A stretch of DNA of 40,682 bases from an uncultured Verrucomicrobiales bacterium (lineage in GTDB: Bacteria; Verrucomicrobiota; Verrucomicrobiia; Verrucomicrobiales; Akkermansiaceae). The notes beneath the pieces were generated by a model. That model did no database searches. It worked only from the letters and a program-made list of their open reading frames with translations, and was not told where the DNA came from. Every line of letters starts with the position of its first letter. The stretch's first letter is position 1. This document shows, piece by piece, positions 27,438 to 36,061 of the stretch. Where the stretch lies: the NCBI GenBank assembly GCA_937958875.1, contig CALGMJ010000163.1, forward strand, positions 1 to 40,682, in the 5' to 3' direction. The position numbers and the translations under genes are program-made.

Positions 27438-30134
27438 ATGCTATCTTTAAGTTTTTTTAGACATAAAATTTCACTCTTCTTTCCTCTAAGTTTTTTTACC
27501 CTATGGCCAGCTCTGGTATCCGGGGCTGACCCTGTCACCTTTGCAACTCAAGTGGTCGTCCCTCCGAGTGGAAATGATGGAGTGTCATCTTCAGAAGGAG
27601 CCGATTTTGATCAAGATGGGAGAATCGAGTTTATCAGTGCGGCAACGCAATCTACAAGTGATGCTCATTTCAGACTCTATGACTACGTAGATGGAAGTTT
27701 TGCGGCGATTAATCTCAGACCAGATTCTGAGATCCAGAATCGTCTAGACCGGTTCGGAGGGGATCTTACTCCGGCTGACATTAATAATGATGGTTGGGTG
27801 GATATTGTCGTTCCAGAATCGAGAAATGGAAATGGAGGGGGGAGTGTTTCATGGTTTGAAAATCCCGATGGAGATTTAGATGGAGTGTGGACTGAGCATG
27901 TCATCGCGACTTGGAGTGGGGCTGGCGATGAAGAGGTCATTGCTCATATGTCTGAGATTGATGTGGGTGACATTGATGGTGATGGTCGTCTGGATGTGGT
28001 GACGCGTGATGTCAGTCACGGAGTCTTTATCATGTTACAGAAAACTGATGGAACCGGGTGGAGGCCGCGACGCTTCATCGCAACCAACCCTCGGGAAGGT
28101 CTCGATTTATTTAACCCAGATGGTGATAATGATCTCGATATTATCTTAAATGGAGTCTGGCTCGAGACTCCGAGCGATCCTCTCAGCGGGACGTACCAAG
28201 TTCACTCTTTCGGTGCTGAGTGGTATCCAGATGGGAATTCTTCCGATGAAATTCGTGACTATGCCGTTCAAATCGCGGTAGCGGATTTCAATGGTGACTT
28301 TCGGGAAGATATCGCGATTTCGAATTCGGAGGAGTTGAATAATGCCAATTCAACTGATGATAAGCCGAAGGGGATTCAGGTCTTTCTGGCTCCGGTAGAC
28401 CCGAAAACCGAAAGCTGGACCAGAGTGGTGGTGGAAACAGAGCATTTTTCTTGGCACTCGCTGGAAGTCGCTGATTTCAATGGTGATGGGGCTTTGGATT
28501 TTGTCAGTGCCATTACGACGATCGGGAGAGACAATGCTCCCGCAGAATTAGTCTACTTTTTAAATAATGGGACGGGGACTGAATTTACCAAAGTCGATCT
28601 CTTAGATGCTTCAGTGCCCTTTGTCTATAATGCGACTCTAGGAGATGCGGATGGTGACGGTGATGCCGACCTTTTTGCCCCAGAAGGATTCAGTGATGGG
28701 CCGATTCGTTATTTTGAAAACACTTCACCAGTGATCTCTGTGCCAGACCTTATCGCACCAGAAATGCCCCAGGGGCTGGAAGCCTCCATGGTTTCTTCTT
28801 CGAGAGTTCTCCTTTCATGGTCTGCCGCTAGTGATAATGTAGGGGTAAGTGGGTATCGGGTATTTCAAGATGGGAGCTTTCTTGCTGAAGTGAATGATCT
28901 GTCGTACCTGGTGCTTAACTTGACTCCTGATACTCTGTATCAATTTTCTGTTACCGCGTTTGATCTTGCTGGAAATGAGTCGGAGGAGAGTGATTTGGTG
29001 ATCGTTAGGACTGAATTCGCATCCCCACAGGTGGAGGGGCTCATGGCATATTGGCCTATGGATGAAGGTGAACCGTCTGTGAGCACCATAGATCAGATCG
29101 AAGGTCGGCTCGGGACGTTTTCAGGGGTAGGTGTCAGCTGGGAGAGTGATGGGCGATTCTCACGGGCGTTGCATTTTGATCATGAGACAGCTCGAGTAGA
29201 GGTTCCTTCCTTTGACGTTACCGGAGATCAGCTGACCCTAGCAGCCTGGGTGAGGCTCGATGGAGTCGCAGGCTCTGCCTCGGAAGCACGCTTTCTATCG
29301 AAAGCTACGGGGCCGAACGAGCAGGATCATATTTGGATGCTGGGAAATGATGGCAGTGCTGGCTCAGCCTTGAGATTCCGCCTTAAAACAGGGAATGGGG
29401 GGACGGAGACTTTGGTGAGTCCAGCGGGGCAGTTGTCGCTGAACGAGTGGGTTCATATTGCCGCCAGCTATGATGGAGCTGCGATGAGGCTCTTTAGAAA
29501 TGGGGTTGAAGTAGCAGCAGTTCCAAAATCTGGACCCATCGCGGTTTCGAATGCTGGTGTGGGTTTGGGAAATCAGCCTCAGGGAGCAGGGGAACGAGCC
29601 CTGGATGGAAGTCTGGATGAAGTTAGGATTTACGACACTGCTCTCACTGCGGATCAAATTCAAATGCTCATGCTGGTGCCTCAGCCTGAGCCTGAATTTG
29701 CTCAATGGATCGCTTCCTTTTTAAATGCTGGGGAACTCGCTGACCAAGAGCTGAGCGATCCTGAGGGAGATGCAAATGAGGATGGGGTGGCAAATTTAAT
29801 CGATTTTGCCTTAGGACAAAGTCCTCTGGCTTCAGATCGCTCTTCTTATCCAGAAGTCGAACTCCGGCTGAATGAGTTCGTTTATACTTACCGACGTCTA
29901 CTTGGAGGCATTAGCATTCCAGGTGGACGGTATCGCTATGGTAATTTAGTTTATACTGTGGAGGTTTCCGAGTTTCTTGATGCTGGATCATGGCAAAGCG
30001 GAGCTGGAGTAATCCAACTGGTCGGGGCTCCTGAAGATCAGCTCGATGGGACGGAAAAAGCCTCTGTTCGGGTCTTAGGGGAGATGGCGGAGAGCGAAAC
30101 CATTTTTTTCCGTCTGCGCCTGAACTTAGAGTGA
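27438..30134 (+). CDS. Secreted FG-GAP/VCBS propeller protein with FN3 and LamG domains
   Basis: An 898-residue exported protein. The signal peptide covers about residues 1-30 (ending VSGAD). Residues 40-435 contain integrin-like FG-GAP/VCBS calcium-loop repeats, seen as DFDQDGRIEF, DINNDGWVDIV, DIDGDGRLDVV, DFNGDFREDIA, DFNGDGALDFV and DADGDGDADLF. An FN3 domain (about 445-530) and a LamG/concanavalin-like domain (about 535-750) follow. Near the C-terminus EGDANEDGVANLIDFALGQSP is followed by the module that ends IFFRLRLNLE, shared with other secreted proteins here. It follows the strong terminator, so it must have its own promoter. Probable surface or matrix adhesin binding polysaccharide. 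Confidence 0.85.
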   Translation: MLSLSFFRHKISLFFPLSFFTLWPALVSGADPVTFATQVVVPPSGNDGVSSSEGADFDQDGRIEFISAATQSTSDAHFRLYDYVDGSFAAINLRPDSEIQNRLDRFGGDLTPADINNDGWVDIVVPESRNGNGGGSVSWFENPDGDLDGVWTEHVIATWSGAGDEEVIAHMSEIDVGDIDGDGRLDVVTRDVSHGVFIMLQKTDGTGWRPRRFIATNPREGLDLFNPDGDNDLDIILNGVWLETPSDPLSGTYQVHSFGAEWYPDGNSSDEIRDYAVQIAVADFNGDFREDIAISNSEELNNANSTDDKPKGIQVFLAPVDPKTESWTRVVVETEHFSWHSLEVADFNGDGALDFVSAITTIGRDNAPAELVYFLNNGTGTEFTKVDLLDASVPFVYNATLGDADGDGDADLFAPEGFSDGPIRYFENTSPVISVPDLIAPEMPQGLEASMVSSSRVLLSWSAASDNVGVSGYRVFQDGSFLAEVNDLSYLVLNLTPDTLYQFSVTAFDLAGNESEESDLVIVRTEFASPQVEGLMAYWPMDEGEPSVSTIDQIEGRLGTFSGVGVSWESDGRFSRALHFDHETARVEVPSFDVTGDQLTLAAWVRLDGVAGSASEARFLSKATGPNEQDHIWMLGNDGSAGSALRFRLKTGNGGTETLVSPAGQLSLNEWVHIAASYDGAAMRLFRNGVEVAAVPKSGPIAVSNAGVGLGNQPQGAGERALDGSLDEVRIYDTALTADQIQMLMLVPQPEPEFAQWIASFLNAGELADQELSDPEGDANEDGVANLIDFALGQSPLASDRSSYPEVELRLNEFVYTYRRLLGGISIPGGRYRYGNLVYTVEVSEFLDAGSWQSGAGVIQLVGAPEDQLDGTEKASVRVLGEMAESETIFFRLRLNLE

Positions 30135-30229
30135 ATCTAAAAAAAACTTTAGAGATGTTTCTTATTTCATGCTGTAGGATGGTCCGTTACAAGCGCTCCT
30201 AGAAATCATTCGGTTAATTGTTAATTACT

Positions 30230-30844
30230 ATGAAATATCAACTCGTCAGTATCGCGATCGTATTTTCTGTCTTTCTCGTCAGCTGTGGTGGACCGGTGAA
30301 TTATGATAATTTGGCATCGTCTGAAGTTTCGCTGCCGAGAGGTGCTAATCCTGATGGTATCGAGCGAAAATCTTCTTCTCAACTAGGTGCTGGTGATTTG
30401 ATTCAGCTCACTTACCCAGGGGCGCCGGAATACGATCAAAAACAAAAGATTCGCCTCAATAATCGAGTCAGTTTGCCGCTGGTCGGAGATGTCGTCGCTG
30501 GGGGGAAGGAGGTGAAATTATTTCAGCAAGAGCTTACAAAGCGTTATGCGAAGCACCTGCAAAATCCGAATGTGGTGGTGACTTTAGAAAGCACCGCAGC
30601 GGCGGTTTATGTATCCGGCTATGTCGAGAAACCGCAGAAGATTGCCTTAGATCGGCCTATGACAGCACTGGAGGCGATTATGGAATCAGGCGGATTCAAT
30701 AAGTTCGGTTCTCCTAAAAGGGTGTCAGTGGTGCGGAAAGAGAATGGCACCTACCGGAAATACAATTTAAATTTAGACGCAGCTCTGCAGGGAACGGCGA
30801 AGCCATTTCAGCTCCATTCTAATGATATGGTCTACGTTCGATGA
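30230..30844 (+). CDS. Wza-like polysaccharide export lipoprotein (short form)
   Basis: A 204-residue lipoprotein of the outer-membrane polysaccharide export family. I chose the ATG at 30230; an in-frame TTG at 30218 would only lengthen the pre-sequence. The lipobox is L16-V-S-C19. The Poly_export domain begins LGAGDLIQLTYPGAPE and covers about residues 55-125. One SLBB-type domain follows (AAVYVSGYVEKPQKIALD to about 180). It is about half the length of E. coli Wza and lacks the second SLBB and the C-terminal helix of the outer-membrane barrel. It probably acts as the export component for the polymer made by the upstream locus. No Wzc-type kinase is encoded in this window. Confidence 0.87.
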   Translation: MKYQLVSIAIVFSVFLVSCGGPVNYDNLASSEVSLPRGANPDGIERKSSSQLGAGDLIQLTYPGAPEYDQKQKIRLNNRVSLPLVGDVVAGGKEVKLFQQELTKRYAKHLQNPNVVVTLESTAAAVYVSGYVEKPQKIALDRPMTALEAIMESGGFNKFGSPKRVSVVRKENGTYRKYNLNLDAALQGTAKPFQLHSNDMVYVR

Positions 30845-30936
30845 GTACATTTCATGCAATGGTATTAAACGAAGTGATATCCAATTATCGATGAGGAAAG
30901 ATCGACCATCGTCTAGGACTCATTTTAAATTCAGAG

Positions 30937-30966
30937 TTGCATGATTTTTTGAAACCAAGATAGATA
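30937..30966 (+). promoter_or_regulatory. Possible sigma70-type promoter for the small FN3 protein
   Basis: TTGCAT (30937-30942), an 18-nt spacer and TAGATA (30961-30966) lie just upstream of the ATG at 30979. The leader would be only a few nucleotides long, so the assignment is tentative. Confidence 0.25.
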
Positions 30967-30978
30967 TTCGGTGTAATT

Positions 30979-31581
30979 ATGTTTTTTCCGAATATTTCAT
31001 TAAAATTTAACAAAGATAAAATAGTGTTATCTCGTTTCCTCTTGTCGCTTATCTCTCTTTTCTTCGCTCAAGTGTCTCAGGCTCAGTTCGGTGGGGTGGT
31101 ATTAGCATGGGATCAAAATCCAGAACCTACCATTTCGGGCTATCGGATCTATTTTGGTGTTGAGAGTGGGAGTTATGATCAAGTGATTGATGTGGGTAAT
31201 CAGACTCAAGTTGATTTAAGAAATCTAGCCTTGGATGAAACTTATTTTGCGGTGGTATCCGCTTACGATGAAGTCGGAGTAGAAAGCCCATTATCCAGCG
31301 AGTTAAGTTTTCAGGCTGAGATTCGGGCTCCCATAGAAATTCCAGTCTCGATCTCGGGTTTTGAGATGGAAGTGGAAAATGGAGTTCCTACAATGAAGGT
31401 TGTAGTTAGTGGAGACCTTGGTGCGAGTGTGACCCTTCTAGTTTCAGATGACCTAAAGCAGTGGGACTCGCTGGGTGAGCATATCATTGGTGCGGAGTCA
31501 GCCATGATTTCAGATTCACAATTTGATCACCAGGAAAGCCGTTTTTACCGATTGACGTATCATACGACTCTCAATCGTTAG
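30979..31581 (+). CDS. Small secreted fibronectin type III protein
   Basis: A 200-residue exported protein. The N-terminal 37 residues include a basic start and a hydrophobic stretch (LSRFLLSLISLFFAQVSQA) consistent with a signal peptide. Residues 40-115 form an FN3 domain, with LAWDQNPEPTISGYRIYFG and the YFAVVSAYDEVGVESPLS strand. Residues 125-200 match the C-terminal module seen in other secreted proteins here, with VSDDLKQWDSLGEH and the closing ESRFYRLTYHTT. It has no enzymatic motif. It may be a matrix or surface protein linked to the export lipoprotein upstream, but the role is unknown. Confidence 0.75.
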   Translation: MFFPNISLKFNKDKIVLSRFLLSLISLFFAQVSQAQFGGVVLAWDQNPEPTISGYRIYFGVESGSYDQVIDVGNQTQVDLRNLALDETYFAVVSAYDEVGVESPLSSELSFQAEIRAPIEIPVSISGFEMEVENGVPTMKVVVSGDLGASVTLLVSDDLKQWDSLGEHIIGAESAMISDSQFDHQESRFYRLTYHTTLNR

Positions 31582-31609
31582 CGCGATTACTACGAAAAAC
31601 CCTTCCTCT

Positions 31610-31643
31610 AACCTGCTCTGCCACGCGCAAAGCAGGTTTTTTT
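31610..31643 (+). terminator. Intrinsic terminator between convergent genes
   Basis: AACCTGCT (31610-31617) pairs with AGCAGGTT (31631-31638) around a 13-nt loop, followed by a T-run to 31643. It lies between the + strand FN3 gene and the convergent - strand lipase gene. On the other strand there is no comparable T-run, so it serves mainly the + strand. Confidence 0.8.
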
Positions 31644-31677
31644 GTTTTAACGGAAGGCTGGGGCCATTCTGATAACC

Positions 31678-33117
31678 CTATTTCTTTGGCTCGATGAGGA
31701 GTTGGTAGAGGAGGTTGTTCGTGAAAGTTGGGCTGGTGGTGAGGTCGAGATGTTGTTCGGGGAGGAAGGTGACTTTATGGAATTTGATGGGGGAGTTGAG
31801 ACGGATACCTTTGCTCGGATGATTCGCTGGGTTTTCATCAGCGAGAGCGCTGGAGCGAAGGACGGCGCTATCGCCAGGGGTGTAGTCATTATCGATTTTC
31901 TTGCCAGAAATGGGGTCGAGTTTGATTTGGCGGGGAGTATTGATGGCATCGCCAGCGATGAGGGAGATGCGGAGGTGAGAGGGTGGTGTTGCCGGGCGAT
32001 CGAGAGAGCGTTGAAATTGGTGCGCTTTATGCAGGCGCTGGCGAAGGTGTGCTTTTACGAGGGCTGTTCGTTCTTCAGGAGATATATGGGGAATGAGATT
32101 TGGGAGAATATCGTTTTGGCTCGGATTTAAAATTCCCCACTGGGCCTGTTCCCACAGGGCGGAATCGTAGAGATCGAGCGGGTGGTCATCAGCAAGGTTC
32201 AGAACAGGTTCATGCCTAGTGCGAGGCATAAGTTCGAACATCGAGGGGAAGGTGGCGAGGATGGCCGGAGGGAATTTAGGAAGGTTTACGGAGAGGAGGC
32301 GGCGCTGCCAGTCGGGGATAAAGTTCTGACCATGGCAGAGGTCATTGAAGGCGAGTAAGCTGCCAGAATTTGGAGTGCCGACCATGATGAGTTGGTCGAT
32401 GTTCTTTGCTCCCGCCCAGTTGAGCCTTGGGAGTGAGCCGTCGCGAGGCAAGTCTTGAGGGCCGTGACGCAGGTAGTAGCGGGCGAGTAGACCGCCCATG
32501 GAATGGGCTACGATGTCGAACTTAATGTTACGACGTTCTTTTCCGTGGATTTTACGTGATTGCTCCTGAATGTAGCGCTTTTTTTCCTGAATGAAACGGT
32601 GGAGGTTTTTAGCATTAGTCGCATTTGAAAGTCGCCAGTCGTAAGAGAATTGGAAGCAGGTGAAGTGGCGTTTCCCCCAGTCGACTTCTTTACTGCCCAT
32701 TTCTTGATCGAGGTAGCCGCCTACGCCGAGAGTGCTGAGGATGCCGGCATAGGCCTGTTGTTGTAGGGGGACTCCGAGGGCACGAAAGCGTAGGGTGGAG
32801 AGTGCTCCGTTCGGAATCCCTCGTACTTCCCGAGAGCTGCCGTGAAGAGGGAGTGCGATGAGGGGGAGGTTCTCGGGTTTTGAAAGGTCGACAAACTGCC
32901 CGTCATAAATGCCCCAGATTGATTTCTGGGTCACCGGGTCGATGAGCTTAGAACCGAGGATGCCGGGGATGACAATGACGGGATTGATCTCGGTGCTATC
33001 GCTCTGAGCGGCAGCTCCGTAGATGCGATTAAGGTCTGCGGTCTTGTTCTTTTCGCTCTGTGTGCAGCTGGTACACAGCAATGCCAGCAGGCTCAGAATT
33101 AAGAGAGATGCTGGCAT
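31678..33117 (-). CDS. LCAT-family alpha/beta-hydrolase lipoprotein (lipase/acyltransferase)
   Basis: A 479-residue protein with a lipoprotein-type N-terminus; the Cys18 in CTSC is the likely lipidated residue. Residues 46-56 (PVIVIPGILGS) carry the oxyanion-hole strand of the lecithin:cholesterol acyltransferase family. The nucleophile elbow is AHSMGG with S206. The acid residue is probably the Asp in TPGDSAVL, and the catalytic His is in LPEQHLDLT near the C-terminus, so the triad is complete in order. It lies 21 nt downstream of the flavoprotein-iron-sulfur gene and is probably co-transcribed. Likely role: hydrolysis or acyl transfer on phospholipids or other esters in the periplasm. Confidence 0.83.
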   Translation of the reverse strand: MPASLLILSLLALLCTSCTQSEKNKTADLNRIYGAAAQSDSTEINPVIVIPGILGSKLIDPVTQKSIWGIYDGQFVDLSKPENLPLIALPLHGSSREVRGIPNGALSTLRFRALGVPLQQQAYAGILSTLGVGGYLDQEMGSKEVDWGKRHFTCFQFSYDWRLSNATNAKNLHRFIQEKKRYIQEQSRKIHGKERRNIKFDIVAHSMGGLLARYYLRHGPQDLPRDGSLPRLNWAGAKNIDQLIMVGTPNSGSLLAFNDLCHGQNFIPDWQRRLLSVNLPKFPPAILATFPSMFELMPRTRHEPVLNLADDHPLDLYDSALWEQAQWGILNPSQNDILPNLIPHISPEERTALVKAHLRQRLHKAHQFQRSLDRPATPPSHLRISLIAGDAINTPRQIKLDPISGKKIDNDYTPGDSAVLRSSALADENPANHPSKGIRLNSPIKFHKVTFLPEQHLDLTTSPTFTNNLLYQLLIEPKK

Positions 33118-33138
33118 TGTCGTGAGAATGCTAAAATT

Positions 33139-35424
33139 TTATTTAGAGGACTCTTTTTTCCGTTGTTCAGCGAGTTGAACGATGGAAGCAGGGAGGGTAT
33201 CAAAAATGGGCTTAGGCTCTGGACCTGAACTCAAGCGACCGAAATTAAGAACTCCAGTAGGACACTGCTGGACACAGGCAGAGCAGCGCACACACTCAGG
33301 ATCTTCCATCGGTTTGCCTTTATTGGCGAAGTTCATGATGTCGATGCCCTGGTGGCAAACGGAGGTGCAGACATTGCAGGAGATACATTTGTCCTTATCG
33401 GCAAAGATTCGGAATTTTCCAAAGGCTCGCTGGTAGATCTGCATGAGGGCGGCGAGAGGGCAGGCGAAGCGGCACCAGACCCGGCCAGAGAGGTGGAAGT
33501 AGAAGGAGACGCCAATCACTCCGGCCCAGATGAGATCGACAAAGTAGCTGTAGTTGAAAAATGGGAGACCATCGTCACTGAGCGGGCCACCGTAGAGAAG
33601 GTATTTGAGTGCTTTTTGCCACAAGCTCCCCTCATAAATCCACCCCATAATCTGGAGGCCCAGCAGGGCAAGAGCGAACCATAGGAAAACCTGGCCGACC
33701 ATATTGAGTTTCGTCCAGAAGGGGCCGTGCGGCATTTTCTGGCGATGCGCGTCACCCATGGTTTCGGCGAGAGCACCACAAGAGCAGATCCAGCCGCAGT
33801 AGGCGCCCTTTCCCCAGCGTCTTACGATGAGTGGGATGATCACAAAAGTTTGGATGATGCTAAGTACGAGCCAGCCGATCATAGGCTGGTCGGTGAAAAC
33901 GTTAAAGACAAAGAGGGGCCAGGCGAGGACGAAGCCGAAGGCACGCCAATAGGCGCGGCTATGTCCTGTGTCATCGTATTTCTCAAAAAAGAGGTCGGCA
34001 AAGCCAGACAGGGGTGCTCCATCTGCGAAGAGGCCATTGGTCCCCATCCATGGTAGGATGATGTAGGGAAGAATGAAAAGCGGGATCCACTGAACGAGAT
34101 TCAGGGTGATGGTCTGGCGTTTCACGTATGGTGTCTTACGTCGTTTAATTCGACGAATCCCGAAGATGAGAACGCAGAGACAGTAGGCGAGAGAGTAATA
34201 AAAGCCACGATCTCCGGCGGCGTTCTTGATGGAGGTGAAAAGATGGTTTGGTCCAAAGCTCGGTAATAGCTGGACGAGTCCATTCGGATCGAGTCCGAGG
34301 ACCGGAATGTCATTAAAGAGATTCTTCTTCCAGTGGTAGACCCAGAGCCCGACGAGGAGGCCGATGACGAGAGTGACCCACCAGCGGGTATTGCGATCGT
34401 TTGCAATATTGAGCCCAGAGCGACGGAAGAAATCGAGAGGTGCTTCACGACCTAAGGCTGCGAGCACGGCGTCATTTTTCAGAGACTCTTCTTCGCCATT
34501 CTTATGCTTCAGGGTGATTTCATCCTCTGTGATTTTGCTCGGGTTGGTATCGAGCTTGAGAGTAATCGCTCCGTTCTCGGCAAGGGCTTGCACTCTGGCG
34601 ATGTTCTCTGGCTTGGGGCGATTGAACTCGGGCTTTCGATAGGAAATGGTGACCCGGGCACCTTCTTCGGCTAGAGCAATTGCGGCTTCCGCAGCACTGT
34701 CGCCACCACCTACGACGATGATGTCTTTGTTTTTAAAGGTTTTTGGATCGTGTAGACGGTTTGAGACCTTCCCTAGGTCTTCACCGGGGATCCCCATTTT
34801 CCGGTAGTTTCCACTGCGGCCGATGGCGACGATACAGCGTAGCGCTTTTGTCGTTTTCTTCTCCTTACCTGTGTGATGCAGGAGGACGAGGTTTCCTTTC
34901 TTTTCGACATGGTCGATCATGCCTTCGGTGGATTCCACGCCCGCTTCAGAGACCTGACGTTTCATGTCTTCCAGAAGCTTTTCCTTCACATCGACGTCGC
35001 CTTCGTAGGTGATTCCTCCGGCGGGCTTGAGGTCGGTAGGGTAGGTGAAAATTGGTTTGGCTTTGGGGAAGTTAGCAACGGTAGAAAAGGCCTGACTGCT
35101 TTCATAGAGGACATAGCTGAGACCAGCTTTCTTAGCCTCCATCGCGGCAGAAAATCCCGAGACTCCTCCACCGATGATGGCGATGTCTACGGTATCATCT
35201 TCCTTTTCATCTCTAGCAGTAGGGAAGTCACTCTCAGCAAGAATAGCCTGAATAGCTTTGGCTCCTGTATCTGAAGAAAATTTGAGAAGGGGGATCCCTG
35301 TAAGGTCTCCTACGATGCGGATACCATCGACATTGGTTTGCCCGTGTTCGCCCACCTCTGGGAGTTTTTCGACAGTGCCGGCGGGCCATTTTCCATGCAG
35401 CCAGTGGTAGTATTTTTTGATCAT
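33139..35424 (-). CDS. FAD/NAD(P)H oxidoreductase fused to a NosR/CcoG-like membrane [4Fe-4S] domain
   Basis: A 761-residue fusion. Residues 82-340 form a thioredoxin-reductase-like flavoprotein: FAD loop IIGGGVSGFSAA (83-94) and NAD(P)H loop VVGGGDSAAEAA (237-248). No redox CxxC is present. The FAD-closing G-D motif that usually ends this fold appears instead at the N-terminus (DGIRIVGDLTGIP, 33-45). Residues 348-650 hold about six hydrophobic segments with CGWICSCG (543-550) and WCRFACP (650-656), as in NapH/NosR/CcoG proteins. Two ferredoxin-type motifs follow: C680/C683/C686/C690 and C711/C714/C717/C721. It should pass electrons from NAD(P)H through flavin and clusters to a membrane or periplasmic acceptor. 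It follows the headless TetR gene by 60 nt. Confidence 0.83.
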   Translation of the reverse strand: MIKKYYHWLHGKWPAGTVEKLPEVGEHGQTNVDGIRIVGDLTGIPLLKFSSDTGAKAIQAILAESDFPTARDEKEDDTVDIAIIGGGVSGFSAAMEAKKAGLSYVLYESSQAFSTVANFPKAKPIFTYPTDLKPAGGITYEGDVDVKEKLLEDMKRQVSEAGVESTEGMIDHVEKKGNLVLLHHTGKEKKTTKALRCIVAIGRSGNYRKMGIPGEDLGKVSNRLHDPKTFKNKDIIVVGGGDSAAEAAIALAEEGARVTISYRKPEFNRPKPENIARVQALAENGAITLKLDTNPSKITEDEITLKHKNGEEESLKNDAVLAALGREAPLDFFRRSGLNIANDRNTRWWVTLVIGLLVGLWVYHWKKNLFNDIPVLGLDPNGLVQLLPSFGPNHLFTSIKNAAGDRGFYYSLAYCLCVLIFGIRRIKRRKTPYVKRQTITLNLVQWIPLFILPYIILPWMGTNGLFADGAPLSGFADLFFEKYDDTGHSRAYWRAFGFVLAWPLFVFNVFTDQPMIGWLVLSIIQTFVIIPLIVRRWGKGAYCGWICSCGALAETMGDAHRQKMPHGPFWTKLNMVGQVFLWFALALLGLQIMGWIYEGSLWQKALKYLLYGGPLSDDGLPFFNYSYFVDLIWAGVIGVSFYFHLSGRVWCRFACPLAALMQIYQRAFGKFRIFADKDKCISCNVCTSVCHQGIDIMNFANKGKPMEDPECVRCSACVQQCPTGVLNFGRLSSGPEPKPIFDTLPASIVQLAEQRKKESSK

Positions 35425-35484
35425 GGGAGTGGAAATTAAGATGAGTTTTCTTTTTAAACTGGTTTCACGGTGAACACGAACTCT

Positions 35485-35982
35485 TTAGCGTGAGGGGTGC
35501 GCGGATTCTTTTAAGGCAAGTTCCGTTTGGAGTATCTGCTGGACCATTTCGAGAGCTCGTTCAACGGGCCAAGTGTCGCGTAAGTTTTGGCATTCTGTAG
35601 TCGCTCCGGAATAGAGGAGGAAAAGGTGTTCTCCAGTGAGCTCTGCGCGGCAGGGGGTGGTGATCTCAGCGCTAAGGGTGATTAGGAAATTACGAATAAA
35701 TTTCTTATGATTGATCACTTGCTGAACGATTTCAGCGTTAGTTCCGTAGCTGGCAAATAAAGCGTTGGTGTAGGGGCAGCCTTGAAATTGATTTCTCTCT
35801 AGGAAGGTTTGCAGATCCTGAAAGTATTGTATCATCTTAGCGGTGGCATCTTGGCGAGTCTCAGCGAGGATGGATGCATGCCGGGCGACTGACGCCTTAT
35901 GGATTTCTTGAAGTTCGGTTGCGCTCGTCTTTTTGCTAAGGGAGCAGGCCTCGCTATGAAGTGGGGTGTTTGGGGAGGTCAT
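35485..35982 (-). CDS. TetR-type ligand-binding domain protein without a DNA-binding domain
   Basis: A 165-residue paralogue of the TetR regulator just upstream. From about residue 40 it aligns with the second half of that protein: both have QGCPYTN or RGCPYTN, then LFLLYSGATTE-QNL and WPV at matching positions. The first 30 residues (Ser/Thr rich) do not resemble the helix-turn-helix. An in-frame TAA at 35989-35991 prevents an upstream start, and the 79-nt gap to the TetR gene holds a promoter and operator, so the DNA-binding part is absent. It may heterodimerise with the full TetR as an antagonist, or bind a ligand alone. Calling it a decayed gene is the alternative, but the frame is intact. 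Confidence 0.77.
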   Translation of the reverse strand: MTSPNTPLHSEACSLSKKTSATELQEIHKASVARHASILAETRQDATAKMIQYFQDLQTFLERNQFQGCPYTNALFASYGTNAEIVQQVINHKKFIRNFLITLSAEITTPCRAELTGEHLFLLYSGATTECQNLRDTWPVERALEMVQQILQTELALKESAHPSR

Positions 35983-36009
35983 CGATTTTTAGGAGTGACG
36001 TCAGTAAAA

Positions 36010-36025
36010 GGTAGACTGGTCTGTC
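36010..36025. promoter_or_regulatory. TetR operator B, in front of the headless TetR gene
   Basis: GGTAGACTGGTCTGTC matches 13 of 16 positions of the perfect palindrome at 40328-40343, with one half-site intact. The adjoining TTATTCCGGCGAA on the + strand is also nearly identical to the sequence next to that site. It sits 27 nt upstream of the start codon at 35982. Confidence 0.7.
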
Positions 36026-36053
36026 TTATTCCGGCGAAGTGGAAAAATGTCGA
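36025..36053 (-). promoter_or_regulatory. Promoter overlapping operator B
   Basis: On the - strand TCGACA (36053-36048) and AATAAG (36030-36025) are separated by 17 nt, and operator B follows directly. The same AATAAG with CCGG in front occurs at the YHS promoter with an 18-nt spacer, which supports both assignments. Confidence 0.5.
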
Positions 36054-36061
36054 TTTTTTGA

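Noticed and set aside
31702-32130. 142-residue open frame on the + strand opposite the LCAT-family lipase gene
   Set aside because: The - strand frame has a complete lipase motif set; the + frame shows no motif and is a shadow.
35983-36061. Remnant helix-turn-helix coding sequence in another frame upstream of the headless TetR
   Set aside because: The 79-nt gap is occupied by a promoter-like sequence and an operator resembling those at the YHS gene, and no HTH-like residues appear in the frames checked.
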